The notes: generated from the sequence alone by a model not told the origin. A stretch of 64,000 nt of DNA from Bacillota bacterium (GCA_029224785.1 JAQXVF010000040.1:1-64000); one strand, 5' to 3'; counted from the stretch's first letter, positions 43,076 to 52,342 are shown. Translations and numbers: made by a program.

Positions 43076-43577
43076 ACTGCTGGGAGCAATCATGATCCTG
43101 CTGGGGTGCGGAGGGTTTGGCTTTTCCATGGCTGCACGTCACAGAAGGGATGTGCGGTGCCTGCAGGTCTTTCTGGCCTCTCTGGACTATCTGGAGTGTG
43201 AACTGGAATACCGTCTGACTCCTCTGCCGGATCTGTGCCGGAAAGTGGTGCGGATCTGTCCGGGGGCAGTGGGGAAGGTGTACGATCGGCTTGCCTCTGA
43301 GCTGGAGGGACAGGCCGTTCCAACGGTAGAGCCCTGTTTTCGTCAGGCACTGCTTTCCGACGGGGAGCTTCCTCCCAACACTCGGGCCGTTATGGAACAG
43401 TTCGGACAGACGCTGGGGGCATTTGATCTGAGCGGACAGCTCCGGGGCATTCAGAGCGTTCGTGAATCCGGGATGCGAACGCTGAAGACCCTGTCGGACA
43501 ACCAGTTTCGCCGGATCCAGAACTACAAAACCCTGGGCATCTGTGCCGGCGCAGCCCTTGCCATTCTGCTGATCTGA
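43065..43577 (+). CDS. spoIIIAB: Stage III sporulation protein AB
   Basis: N-terminal TM, LQVFLASLDYLECELEYRLTPLPDLCRKV; operon context. Confidence 0.92.
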   Translation: MMHKLLGAIMILLGCGGFGFSMAARHRRDVRCLQVFLASLDYLECELEYRLTPLPDLCRKVVRICPGAVGKVYDRLASELEGQAVPTVEPCFRQALLSDGELPPNTRAVMEQFGQTLGAFDLSGQLRGIQSVRESGMRTLKTLSDNQFRRIQNYKTLGICAGAALAILLI

Positions 43578-43579
43578 CC

Positions 43580-43774
43580 ATGGATATGGATTTTGTGTTC
43601 AAAATCGCCGCCATGGGAATTATTGTGTCCATTCTCAACCAGGTGCTGAGCCGTTCCGGCCGAGAGGAGCAGGCTACCATGACCACTCTGGCAGGACTGG
43701 TGGTTGTTTTGATGATGATTGTTCAAAAAATATCAGATCTGTTTGATCTGGTAAAGGCCCTCTTTGCTTTCTGA
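43580..43774 (+). CDS. spoIIIAC: Stage III sporulation protein AC
   Basis: 64-aa two-TM protein DMDFVFKIAAMGIIVSILNQVLSRSGREEQATMTTLAGLVVVLMMI. Confidence 0.94.
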   Translation: MDMDFVFKIAAMGIIVSILNQVLSRSGREEQATMTTLAGLVVVLMMIVQKISDLFDLVKALFAF

Positions 43775-44163
43775 TGGAACTCTACTTAAAAACCGCAGCC
43801 GGGGTCCTGCTGGCGGTGCTTCTGATCATGACGGTACAGAACAAAAATATGGCAATTGCCGCTGCTGCAGCGGCCTGCTTCTTTCTGGCCGTTCTGGGCC
43901 TGGAATACCTGGCGCCGGTGGTGGATTTTCTCCGGGAGCTTGAAAATCTGGGAGAAATCAGCGGGGAAGTGGCGGGAATCCTGCTGAAAATCACAGGCAT
44001 TGGCATCGTTACCCAGATCGTTGTCCCCATCTGCGCCGATTCCGGGAATCAAGCCATGGGCAAGGCGCTGCAGACAGCCGCCACCGCACTGACGCTCTAT
44101 CTGTGTCTTCCGTTTTTTCGGCAGTTTCTGTCCCTGCTGACGGAAGTACTGGGAAAGGTATAA
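43774..44163 (+). CDS. spoIIIAD: Stage III sporulation protein AD
   Basis: LKITGIGIVTQIVVPICADSGNQAMGKALQTAATALTLYLCLP. Confidence 0.93.
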   Translation: MELYLKTAAGVLLAVLLIMTVQNKNMAIAAAAAACFFLAVLGLEYLAPVVDFLRELENLGEISGEVAGILLKITGIGIVTQIVVPICADSGNQAMGKALQTAATALTLYLCLPFFRQFLSLLTEVLGKV

Positions 44164-44164
44164 C

Positions 44165-45145
44165 ATGGAACCATCTTTTACCGCACCGACGGTGCCATAC
44201 GGCGCAGCGGACATCTTCCCGAAGGACACCGAAAGCTTTGCCGCAGGAATCTGGAGCATCTGGAAGGATGTTTCCGGATATCTTGCTCCCAATTTTTCTG
44301 CAGCACTGTCGGTCTGTGTGTCCGTACTCGCTGTGGTGCTTTTGATCTCCGCAGTCAATTGTCTGGAGGAGCATCCCGCTTCCGGGCTTATCGGGACGGC
44401 TGCGGTGGCGGTCCTGCTGCTTCAGCCTGCCGGAACTCTGATGGAGCTGGGAGAGGCCACCATCATGGAACTGCACGAATACTGCAAGCTGCTGATCCCC
44501 GTTATGACGACCGCTCTGGCGGCTCAGGGTGCAGCCGGAACCTCTGCCGCCCTGTATGCAGGCACCGCCATGCTCAATTCCGTCCTTTCCGGATTGCTAT
44601 CCGGTGTTCTCACCTCTGCGGTTTGCGCATATTTGGCCGTTTCCGCCGCAGCTTCCGCCACCGGCCTGTACCCGCTAAGAAAAACGGCGGATTTCATCCG
44701 GCAGATCAGTCAGTGGTTTTTAAAAGCAACCCTGTATGTTTTCACCGGCTTCATGGGACTTACCGGTGTCATCAGCGGCAGCGTGGATGCCGCTGCCCTG
44801 AAGGTGACCAAATTCGCCGTTTCGGGAGCGGTCCCTGTGGTGGGAGGCATTCTGTCCGATGCGACGGAGTCCGTTCTGGCGGGGATCGGCATCATGAAAA
44901 ACGCGGCGGGGATCTATGGAATGCTGGCGGTGGTGGCCATTGCCATACGGCCCTTCCTTCGGATCGGGATCCAGTATCTTCTGCTGAAAATCACGGCAGG
45001 TCTGGCCGGGATCTTTACCGAAGGCGGCGCAGCCAAGATGATCGAGGCCTTTTCCACCGCCTTCGGATGGATCCTTGGCATGACAGGCACGGTGTGTCTG
45101 CTGTTTCTCATCAGCATCGTTTGCTTTCTCAAAGGGGTGGGGTGA
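44165..45145 (+). CDS. spoIIIAE: Stage III sporulation protein AE
   Basis: Multi-TM; LLIPVMTTALAAQGAAGTSAALYAG, VPVVGGILSDATESVLAG. Confidence 0.93.
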   Translation: MEPSFTAPTVPYGAADIFPKDTESFAAGIWSIWKDVSGYLAPNFSAALSVCVSVLAVVLLISAVNCLEEHPASGLIGTAAVAVLLLQPAGTLMELGEATIMELHEYCKLLIPVMTTALAAQGAAGTSAALYAGTAMLNSVLSGLLSGVLTSAVCAYLAVSAAASATGLYPLRKTADFIRQISQWFLKATLYVFTGFMGLTGVISGSVDAAALKVTKFAVSGAVPVVGGILSDATESVLAGIGIMKNAAGIYGMLAVVAIAIRPFLRIGIQYLLLKITAGLAGIFTEGGAAKMIEAFSTAFGWILGMTGTVCLLFLISIVCFLKGVG

Positions 45146-45147
45146 TC

Positions 45148-45633
45148 ATGCGGCAATTTTTTCTGCACCTGATCTGTCTGTCTTTGATCTATTCCATCTG
45201 CCATATTCTGCTTGAGAAAAACTCCTGCATTCAGCGGGTCCTGAAACTGGCATACGGAATTGCGGTCGCATTTGCTGTGCTGTCGCCGATGATGCAGGTT
45301 CTGCCTTTGTCTTTTTCGCTGTCTGAGATTCATGAAGAGTCCGGGAGGATCCAGGCACAGGCAGCAGAGATACGGGATGCAGCCATTTCGGAAGGAATAA
45401 TCCGCCAGACCAGGGCATATATCTTGGACAAGGCGGCTGGTCTGGGCCTTGCACCGGAAGTGACCGTCTGTTTGTCGGATGACAATCCACCGGTGCCGGA
45501 GAGCATCCTTCTGCAGGGCAGCGCCTCTCCCGGAGATCAAGCGGCACTGACTCAGATCCTCAGCACCGCGCTGGGCATTGCAAAGGAGAAGATACATTGG
45601 ACGCAATCAAATCCCGTATCCGGGACTTCCTGA
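45148..45633 (+). CDS. spoIIIAF: Stage III sporulation protein AF
   Basis: MRQFFLHLICLSLIYSICHILLEKNSCIQRVLKLAYGIAVAFAVLSPM; operon position. The ORF track fused it to an out-of-context upstream frame. Confidence 0.88.
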   Translation: MRQFFLHLICLSLIYSICHILLEKNSCIQRVLKLAYGIAVAFAVLSPMMQVLPLSFSLSEIHEESGRIQAQAAEIRDAAISEGIIRQTRAYILDKAAGLGLAPEVTVCLSDDNPPVPESILLQGSASPGDQAALTQILSTALGIAKEKIHWTQSNPVSGTS

Positions 45634-46076
45634 TCAAGTACCGCTTTGTACTGCTGGTCCTGCTGCTGGGAATCCTGCTGATGACCCTGCCCACAGGTTC
45701 TATAAAAAAACAGTCGCCTGCTGTCTCATCCCCTGGGGAACCTACCACGGAGGAGAAGCTCTGCAGTATTCTCAGCCGGATCCAGGGAGTGGGTAAGGTG
45801 GAGGTGATGCTCACCACGGCATCGGGTGCGGAAACCGTCTACCAGACCGACCAGACAGGATCAGACAACTCCTCCCGGACGGATACGGTCGTGATCACGG
45901 ATTCCGGACGGAATCAGACCGGTCTGATCCGCCAGATCAATCCCCCGGTCTATCTGGGCGCCGTGATTGTGTGTCAGGGAGGCGACAAACCGGCCGTTAA
46001 ACTGGCGGTGGCGGAGGCTGTGTCCAGGGTGACCGGCTTAAGATCCCATCAAATTGTTGTTTTGAAAATGAAATGA
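45597..46076 (+). CDS. spoIIIAG: Stage III sporulation protein AG (TTG start)
   Basis: TM then EEKLCSILSRIQGVGKVEVMLTTASGAETVY; YLGAVIVCQGGDKPAVKLAVAEAV. Confidence 0.92.
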   Translation: MDAIKSRIRDFLIKYRFVLLVLLLGILLMTLPTGSIKKQSPAVSSPGEPTTEEKLCSILSRIQGVGKVEVMLTTASGAETVYQTDQTGSDNSSRTDTVVITDSGRNQTGLIRQINPPVYLGAVIVCQGGDKPAVKLAVAEAVSRVTGLRSHQIVVLKMK

Positions 46077-46084
46077 GTGGAGGA

Positions 46085-46630
46085 ATGGATATGGAAGTCT
46101 GGAAAAAGAATCTTGTCGCACTGGGACTGCTGATCACCGTCTGCACCGGGATCTATCTGAACTGGCTCTACAGCGGGGGAGGGAAAACGCCGGACCTGGT
46201 GGATACCCTCAGCGCCGGAGAAATCCAGGGGGAGGATCTGGAGGTACTGGGAGATAATCTGGAGGATCCTGAGAATACGATGACAAACTACTTTGCCGCA
46301 GTGCGTCTTTCCCGTCAGCAGGCAAGGGACAGCGCCGTATCTACTCTGCAGGAGGCCATGGCCTACGGCGACGAGGAGGAAAACATTTCTTCTTCCCAGC
46401 AGTTGGAGCAGATCATCCAGACGGCACTCAGCGAAGCGCAGATCGAAAGTCTTGTCATTGCAAAGGGTTATGCCGACTGTGTTGCCTACCTGTCGGAATC
46501 CGGAATCTCCGTAGCGGTGGCCGCCCCGGAGGGAGGACTGCAGAAGTCCGATGTGGCCCTCATCGCCGACATCGTTATGAGTCAGTGTGATCTGACTATG
46601 CCCGACATCCGGGTCGTGGAGGTACAGTAG
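46085..46630 (+). CDS. spoIIIAH: Stage III sporulation protein AH
   Basis: VWKKNLVALGLLITVCTGIYLNWLY, YFAAVRLSRQQARDSAVSTLQE. Confidence 0.92.
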   Translation: MDMEVWKKNLVALGLLITVCTGIYLNWLYSGGGKTPDLVDTLSAGEIQGEDLEVLGDNLEDPENTMTNYFAAVRLSRQQARDSAVSTLQEAMAYGDEEENISSSQQLEQIIQTALSEAQIESLVIAKGYADCVAYLSESGISVAVAAPEGGLQKSDVALIADIVMSQCDLTMPDIRVVEVQ

Positions 46631-46735
46631 GGGAGGCATCTGAAAGAAAACAGTTGTATTTTCCGGGATTTGTGTTACAATAATCAAAATGGTTGTACTG
46701 TGCGCAGTATGATTCTCAAACAGGAGGTTTTGATT

Positions 46736-47104
46736 ATGGCTGATAATCGGCAGAATGTAACACAGATCCTGGAAAATGGCAGCGTCGTCATCTCCGAGGA
46801 GGTTCTCTGCACCATTGTTGAGCAGGCTCTGAAGGATGTGGAAGGCATTATCGGTCTGAGCTCCAAGCCCGGTGCGGATATTGCAGAAGTCATCGGCAAG
46901 AAAAACTGGGGAAAGGGCCTGAAGATCACCGTCAACGAGGACGAATCCCTCACCGTGGATGCCAACGTCCTGGCGGAATATGGTCAGAGCGTGGTTTCCG
47001 CTGCATCTGCCGTGCAAAGTGCCGTCACGATGGCTCTGGAATCCATGACCGGCTGCAAGGTCAACACCGTGAACGTCAACGTCTGCGGCATTGCCCGGAA
47101 GTAA
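46736..47104 (+). CDS. Asp23/Gls24 family envelope stress protein
   Basis: GSVVISEEVLCTIVEQALKDVEGIIGLSSK...VTVNVNVCGI; upstream of nusB. Confidence 0.9.
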   Translation: MADNRQNVTQILENGSVVISEEVLCTIVEQALKDVEGIIGLSSKPGADIAEVIGKKNWGKGLKITVNEDESLTVDANVLAEYGQSVVSAASAVQSAVTMALESMTGCKVNTVNVNVCGIARK

Positions 47105-47113
47105 GGGGAGTTT

Positions 47114-47596
47114 ATGACGAGAGCAAATGCCAGAGAACTGGCTGTACATTTGATCTACGCCAGAGAGATCACCGGGGAAGAGCCGGAATCGGTTATCGGC
47201 ACCCGGCTGAATAAGGATTACTATCCAAAACTTGCTGAGGAAAACGAGGTGTATTCCGAACGTCCCAGCCGCGCCCAGCTCGGCTATCTCGACGGAGTGG
47301 TCTCCGGTGTGGCTAACCGCACGGAGGATCTCAACGCCCTGATCCGGCAGTATTCCATCGGCTGGGATGTGAACCGCATTTCCCGGCTGAGCCGTGCCGT
47401 CCTGCAGCTTGCCCTGTATGAAATCCAGTTTGTGCCGGATGTCCCCACAGGTGTCGCCATTTCTGAGGCGGTTCGACTTGCAAAGAAATATGACGGCGAC
47501 GAGGCAGGCTCCTTCGTAAACGGCATCCTGGGCTCCTATGCCCGGGCTTCTCAGTCTGCCGCCGAGGAAACAGACCATGTGTGTGATCGGCTTTGA
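47114..47596 (+). CDS. nusB: Transcription antitermination factor NusB
   Basis: ARELAVHLIYAREITGE; RLSRAVLQLALYEIQFVPDVPTGVAISEAVRLAKKYDGDEAGSFVNGILGS. Confidence 0.93.
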   Translation: MTRANARELAVHLIYAREITGEEPESVIGTRLNKDYYPKLAEENEVYSERPSRAQLGYLDGVVSGVANRTEDLNALIRQYSIGWDVNRISRLSRAVLQLALYEIQFVPDVPTGVAISEAVRLAKKYDGDEAGSFVNGILGSYARASQSAAEETDHVCDRL

Positions 47597-48500
47597 TACC
47601 AGCAACTACACCACATCCATTGCCTATTTGGATGGGGAAAGCGGTGAGAATTGCTCCCGCCTACTGCCTGTAAAGCAGGGACAGCTTGGCCTTCGTCAAA
47701 GTGATGCCGTTTTTGCCCACGTAAAAAGCCTGCCGGAGCTATCCGGCAGGCTGTTTTCCCATGTGGACATTCATTCGGTCACCGCTGTGGGTGTCAGTAC
47801 CCGCCCCAGAGACGTGGAAGGCAGCTATATGCCCTGCTTTCTGGTAGGCTATACCCACGCTAAAATGCTTTCTGACCTGCTCCGGGTTCCTCTGGTGGAG
47901 TGTTCCCATCAGCAGGGTCATGTGGCGGCGGCCTTGTGGAGCGCAGGCCGGCTGGATCTGATGGACAGGCCCCACCTTGCCTGGCACCTGTCCGGCGGCA
48001 CCACGGAGCTGTTGCTTGTGGAGCCGGAAGGGAAGAACGTCCGCTGCACCCGGATCGGCGGAACCACGGATATCTCCGCCGGCCAGCTCATCGACCGCAC
48101 CGGTGTCATGCTGGATCTTCCGTTTCCCTGTGGGAAGCACCTGGACGCTCTGAGCCGACAGGCCCAGGGAAACGACTGTTTTCGGGTAAAGTGTCCCGGT
48201 CTGGAATTCTCCCTGTCCGGTGTACAGAACAAGGTGCAGCAGTATTTTGGGGCCGGTAACAATCCGGCGGAGACCGCGTCCTATGCCCTTCGCAGCGTAT
48301 GTCAGGCAGTCCTGTCGGCCACACGAAACGCCATCCGGCAATACCCGAATCTTCCCGTGGTGCTGTCCGGCGGCGTAGCCTCCAATTCCATGCTGCGATC
48401 AGAGCTGGCAGCACTGGATCCCGTTTTTGCCGAGCCAGCGTTTTCCACGGATAACGCCATGGGTGTGGCAATCCTGGCTTCCAGATTGTCGAGAGGATAA
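47577..48500 (+). CDS. TsaD/Kae1-like protein (paralog class between nusB and xseA)
   Basis: IGFDTSNYTTSIAYLD, CSHQQGHVAAAL (HxxxH), LSGGTTELLLV, VLSGGVASNSMLR. Confidence 0.85.
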   Translation: MCVIGFDTSNYTTSIAYLDGESGENCSRLLPVKQGQLGLRQSDAVFAHVKSLPELSGRLFSHVDIHSVTAVGVSTRPRDVEGSYMPCFLVGYTHAKMLSDLLRVPLVECSHQQGHVAAALWSAGRLDLMDRPHLAWHLSGGTTELLLVEPEGKNVRCTRIGGTTDISAGQLIDRTGVMLDLPFPCGKHLDALSRQAQGNDCFRVKCPGLEFSLSGVQNKVQQYFGAGNNPAETASYALRSVCQAVLSATRNAIRQYPNLPVVLSGGVASNSMLRSELAALDPVFAEPAFSTDNAMGVAILASRLSRG

Positions 48501-48501
48501 T

Positions 48502-49710
48502 ATGACCCAGAATGTTTTGACCATCACCGAGCTGAGCACCTATCTAAAGACCATGATGGACCGGGATGACCTTCTTTCCTCCATGGCCGTCAGAGGAGAG
48601 ATCAGCAACTACAAGGTTTATCCCTCCGGGCACCACTATTTCACCCTGAAGGATGAAAATTCCGCCCTGAAATGCGTCATGTTCCGGGGCAGTGCCATGA
48701 GCCTGCGGTTCCGGCCTGCCAACGGCATGAAGGTCATTGCCATGGGGCGGATCACGGTCTATCCCAGAGACGGAGTCTACCAGCTTTACTGCAGTGCCCT
48801 GATGGTGGACGGGGTAGGGGACCTCCACGCCGCCTTTGAACAGCTCAAGGAGAAGCTTTCCAAGCAGGGACTGTTTGATCCTGCCCACAAGAAGCCCATT
48901 CCCCGGTATCCCGGCGTCATCGGCATCATAACCAGCAGCGCCGGAGCAGCCATCCACGATATGCTGCGGATCCTGGCAAGGCGGTATCCCATTACCCAGG
49001 TGAAGCTCCTGCCGGTACGGGTTCAGGGAGCGGAGGCTCCGGAAGAAATCGCCGCCGCCATCCGCTATTCCAACGCCCATCGCCTTGCCGACGTGCTGAT
49101 CGTGGGCAGGGGAGGCGGCTCTATTGAAGATCTTTGGGCCTTTAATGACGAGCGGGTGGCCTACGCAATCTACGAATCCCGGATTCCGGTGATTTCGGCT
49201 GTGGGACACGAGCCGGACGTGACCATCTCCGATTATGTGGCGGATGTTCGGGCAGCTACGCCCTCCAACGCAGCGGAGCTGGCAGTGCCGGATCGTGAGG
49301 CCCTTTCCCAGCAGTTGGACGGATTCTGTTCCGCCATGATCTCCAATCTGTCCGGAAAAATCCAAAGCGCCAGGCGGCAGCTTGGTGCATTTTCTGCCAG
49401 CGCGGCGCTGCAAAGCCCCGAAAGCTACCTGAAGCTGCGGCGTCGGGATCTTTCCTATCTGCAGGACCGACTCTCTTCCGCCCAGCTCCGTCTGATACAA
49501 GGGCAAAAGCAGTCCTTCATTGCCGCTGCTGCCAAGCTGGATGCCCTGAGTCCGCTGAAAGTGCTGACCCGGGGATACGCAGTGGTCTCCGGTGAGAACG
49601 GCAGCCTGATCCGGTCCGCCGCTCAGGCGGAAATCGGTCAGACCGTCAGTATCCGCCTCAACGACGGCAGCTTCCGGGCTGTCGTATCCCAAAAGGAGGT
49701 TGCTCCATGA
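48502..49710 (+). CDS. xseA: Exodeoxyribonuclease VII large subunit
   Basis: LTITELSTYLKTMMDRDDLLSSMAVRGEISNYK, GRGGGSIEDLWAFNDERVA, SAVGHEPDVTISDYVAD. Confidence 0.95.
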   Translation: MTQNVLTITELSTYLKTMMDRDDLLSSMAVRGEISNYKVYPSGHHYFTLKDENSALKCVMFRGSAMSLRFRPANGMKVIAMGRITVYPRDGVYQLYCSALMVDGVGDLHAAFEQLKEKLSKQGLFDPAHKKPIPRYPGVIGIITSSAGAAIHDMLRILARRYPITQVKLLPVRVQGAEAPEEIAAAIRYSNAHRLADVLIVGRGGGSIEDLWAFNDERVAYAIYESRIPVISAVGHEPDVTISDYVADVRAATPSNAAELAVPDREALSQQLDGFCSAMISNLSGKIQSARRQLGAFSASAALQSPESYLKLRRRDLSYLQDRLSSAQLRLIQGQKQSFIAAAAKLDALSPLKVLTRGYAVVSGENGSLIRSAAQAEIGQTVSIRLNDGSFRAVVSQKEVAP

Positions 49711-49946
49711 ATCAGGAGAACGAAACATTTGAGAAATCCATGCGGCGTCTGGAAGAGATCGTCCGCACCATGGAGCGGGGAGATGTTCCTCTGGAGCAGT
49801 CCCTCGCCCTGTTTGAGGAGGGAACCGCCCTGGTTCGTGCCTGTGGAAAGCTGCTGGATACGGCAGAGCTTCGGATCAAGCGTTTGACCCAGGCTCCGGA
49901 TGGCTCCCCCATAGAGGAGGACTTTTCCGATGGAACAGCAGTATAA
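49707..49946 (+). CDS. xseB: Exodeoxyribonuclease VII small subunit
   Basis: FEKSMRRLEEIVRTMERGDVPLEQSLALFEEG. Confidence 0.95.
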   Translation: MNQENETFEKSMRRLEEIVRTMERGDVPLEQSLALFEEGTALVRACGKLLDTAELRIKRLTQAPDGSPIEEDFSDGTAV

Positions 49947-50796
49947 CGAATACCTGGCCTATATCGAAGCATATCTGGACAAGACCTGCTTTCGATACCC
50001 GGATGAGCCTCAGCAGACTCTGTTTTCTGCCATGCGATACAGCCTGCTGGCCGGCGGAAAGCGGCTGCGGCCCATTATGGTCTTTGAATTTTGCCGTATG
50101 TGCGGCGGGGACTGGAAAAAGGCTGCCCCCTTGGCCGCTGCCATTGAAATGGTCCATACCTACAGCCTGATCCACGACGATCTACCCTGCATGGATAACG
50201 ATGATCTCCGGAGGGGGCGGCCCACAAACCACAAGGTCTACGGAGAAGCCTTGGCGGTTCTTGCCGGAGACGGTCTCCTGACCGCTGCCTTCCGTTTTCT
50301 TGCGGAGGCGGACCTGGATGCCGAAGCCCGAATCCGGGCGGTAGAGGTGCTTTCCCGCTGTGCGGGAGAGCTGGGTATGGTAGGCGGCCAGGTGCTGGAC
50401 ATCCAAAGTGAGCAGCGGCTCTGCACTGAGCAGGAGGTGCTGGACATTCAGGCCCGGAAAACCGGCGCGCTGATCCGGGCAGCCTGTCAGTTGGGCGTGA
50501 TCGCCGCCGGAGGAACGGTACGTCAGTACGATGCCGCCGGAGTATTTGCCGATCATCTGGGCCTGGCCTTCCAGATCCGGGACGATATGCTGGATGTCAT
50601 TGGAAGTAAGGAAGAAATGGGCAAATCGGTTGGCTCCGACGAAACCAAAAACACCTTTGTTCGGCTGTACGGTGTGGAAAACTGCGGAAATCTGGTGAAG
50701 GAGCACACAGCTCTTGCTCTTTCCGCTCTGTCTGCCTTTACAGATTCCCGTTTCCTGACAAGTCTCGCTATTAGCCTTGTGGAAAGAAGAAACTGA
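49930..50796 (+). CDS. ispA: Polyprenyl (farnesyl) diphosphate synthase
   Basis: YSLLAGGKRLRPIM, SLIHDDLPCMDNDDLRRGRPTNH, AFQIRDDMLD. Confidence 0.95.
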   Translation: MEQQYNEYLAYIEAYLDKTCFRYPDEPQQTLFSAMRYSLLAGGKRLRPIMVFEFCRMCGGDWKKAAPLAAAIEMVHTYSLIHDDLPCMDNDDLRRGRPTNHKVYGEALAVLAGDGLLTAAFRFLAEADLDAEARIRAVEVLSRCAGELGMVGGQVLDIQSEQRLCTEQEVLDIQARKTGALIRAACQLGVIAAGGTVRQYDAAGVFADHLGLAFQIRDDMLDVIGSKEEMGKSVGSDETKNTFVRLYGVENCGNLVKEHTALALSALSAFTDSRFLTSLAISLVERRN

Positions 50797-50802
50797 AAAA
50801 AA

Positions 50803-50840
50803 CTGCTGCCTGTTTGATCACAGGCAGCAGTTTTTTTCAC
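50803..50840 (+). terminator. Terminator of ispA operon
   Basis: AAACTGCTGCCTGTttgatcACAGGCAGCAGTTTttttc. Confidence 0.88.
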
Positions 50841-51148
50841 TTCAGTTTGACGGCGGTACCGTAGGCAATGACTTCGGCGGCACCCTGCATGACGGCAGAG
50901 GAACCAAACCGGATGTTGATCACCGCATCGGCACCCAGGCTGTTGGCCTCGTCTACCATCCGCTTGGTGGCAATCTGACGGGCTTCCACCAGCATTTCGG
51001 TATAGCCCTTGATTTCACCGCCGACCAGCGTTTTCATTCCGGCCATAAAGTCCTTTCCAAAGTTTTTGGACTGGACCACAGTGCCCTTCACCAGGCCCAG
51101 GGCCTCCACTTCTCTTCCGGGAACATGATCAATATTGAGCAGCAGCAT
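50837..51148 (-). CDS. YbjQ (DUF74) family protein
   Basis: GREVEALGLVKGTVVQSKNFGKDFMAGMKTLVGGEIKGYTEMLVEAR...GADAVINIRFGSS. Confidence 0.9.
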   Translation of the reverse strand: MLLLNIDHVPGREVEALGLVKGTVVQSKNFGKDFMAGMKTLVGGEIKGYTEMLVEARQIATKRMVDEANSLGADAVINIRFGSSAVMQGAAEVIAYGTAVKLK

Positions 51149-51389
51149 CTTCTTCTCCTCCTTCAATTTCGGTAAGACGGTTTTTCAGTAATATCCAGAC
51201 AGGGAGCAGACTCCCCAGTTCCAACAACGAGAAAATCAGCAGCACGGCGCCCCAAAACCCATCCACATGGTAGAAGCCCCGCAGCAGCAGCTTGATTCCG
51301 GCAGAAACCAGAAGAAAAACGGACGCAAGAATCGCACTCTGGATGGCACCTTTCCGCCGTTCTGCCTGGGCATCAGTATTGTTTGGCAT
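51129..51389 (-). CDS. Small membrane protein, tail RLTEIEGGEEDAAAQY
   Basis: Two predicted TM segments; overlaps both neighbouring genes. Confidence 0.75.
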   Translation of the reverse strand: MPNNTDAQAERRKGAIQSAILASVFLLVSAGIKLLLRGFYHVDGFWGAVLLIFSLLELGSLLPVWILLKNRLTEIEGGEEDAAAQY

Positions 51390-51624
51390 CTTCTTCCTCC
51401 CCGCCATCAATTTCCTTGAGCCTCTGGCGCAGAGCCAAAAGGACGCCGATCAACACTGCGATAACGGGAACGCCGTAAATCACGATTATCAGAACTGCCG
51501 CGGGGATTCCGGGCATTTCTCCTCTCATTGCCATGATCAGAACGAGCAGATAGGCAAGAATGCCAGCCAAAGCAAGCAGCGCACAGACCACCGCGGGGAT
51601 TTTCTTTTTAGTAGTTTTTTGCAT
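51373..51624 (-). CDS. Small membrane protein, tail RLKEIDGGEEEDAKQY
   Basis: Two predicted TM segments; overlaps the MerR gene by a few bp. Confidence 0.75.
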   Translation of the reverse strand: MQKTTKKKIPAVVCALLALAGILAYLLVLIMAMRGEMPGIPAAVLIIVIYGVPVIAVLIGVLLALRQRLKEIDGGEEEDAKQY

Positions 51625-52258
51625 CGTTCATTTCTCCCTTCTTGATTTCTCCGATCCGCTGCAAAAGCGCCAGAACCGCTCCAAATCCGACAGCGGCAAA
51701 CAGCCCTACAATCAGCAGAAGAAACCATCCGGGAGGGGACGCCTCCGGCGATGTTCGATAGGCCCAGAAAAGGAATGCACTGAGGCAAACCATCAGGACA
51801 ACCACCCCTGCGGTGACAACCACCGGGGCAATGTACAGCACTCGGATGTCCTCCTCCTGCCTGTTTTGGAAGGACACGCCCTCCTCTTCCAGCTTTTCCA
51901 TGCGGTCAAGGATCGACTCCGCATCCAGAGAAGACACCGGGATCTCCTGATTCTGCAGTTCCCGGCACAGCGTCATGGACTGTTCCAGATTACGCTGCTC
52001 CCGTTCCAGGCTGATCAACTGGCGGCGCATTCCGTCTCCTACGGTATGTACCCCTGCGAACATCTGCCGGATCTCCTCAATGGGAAACCCCATCTTCCGA
52101 AAAAGCTTGATCCTGCGGAGGATCCGCACATCTTCCTCGCCATAATCCCGGTATCCGTTTTCGGAGTTTCTGGCAGGGGAGAGAAGCCCCTGCGCTTCAT
52201 AAAAACGGATATTCTTTTTTGTGATCCCGGCAAGAGTCTCAACCTCGTTGATTTTCAC
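51608..52258 (-). CDS. MerR family regulator with C-terminal transmembrane segments (GTG start)
   Basis: KINEVETLAGITKKNIRFYEAQGLLSPARNSENGYRDYGEEDVRILRRIKLFRKMGF; two C-terminal TM helices; tail RIGEIKKGEMNDAKNY. Confidence 0.88.
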   Translation of the reverse strand: MKINEVETLAGITKKNIRFYEAQGLLSPARNSENGYRDYGEEDVRILRRIKLFRKMGFPIEEIRQMFAGVHTVGDGMRRQLISLEREQRNLEQSMTLCRELQNQEIPVSSLDAESILDRMEKLEEEGVSFQNRQEEDIRVLYIAPVVVTAGVVVLMVCLSAFLFWAYRTSPEASPPGWFLLLIVGLFAAVGFGAVLALLQRIGEIKKGEMNDAKNY

Positions 52259-52282
52259 GGCTTCACCGCCTCTCTGAGCCTC

Positions 52283-52313
52283 AGTATAAACCATCCACAA
52301 AGGGGAAAGTCAA
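52283..52313 (-). promoter_or_regulatory. MerR-type promoter with 19-bp spacer
   Basis: Minus strand TTGACT - 19 bp - TATACT. Confidence 0.7.
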
Positions 52314-52342
52314 TAGTAAAATCAAATATTTGTCATTTTTTA

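Noticed and set aside
46049-47605. 518-aa ORF antisense to spoIIIAH-asp23-nusB
   Set aside because: Artefactual antisense frame across three supported genes.
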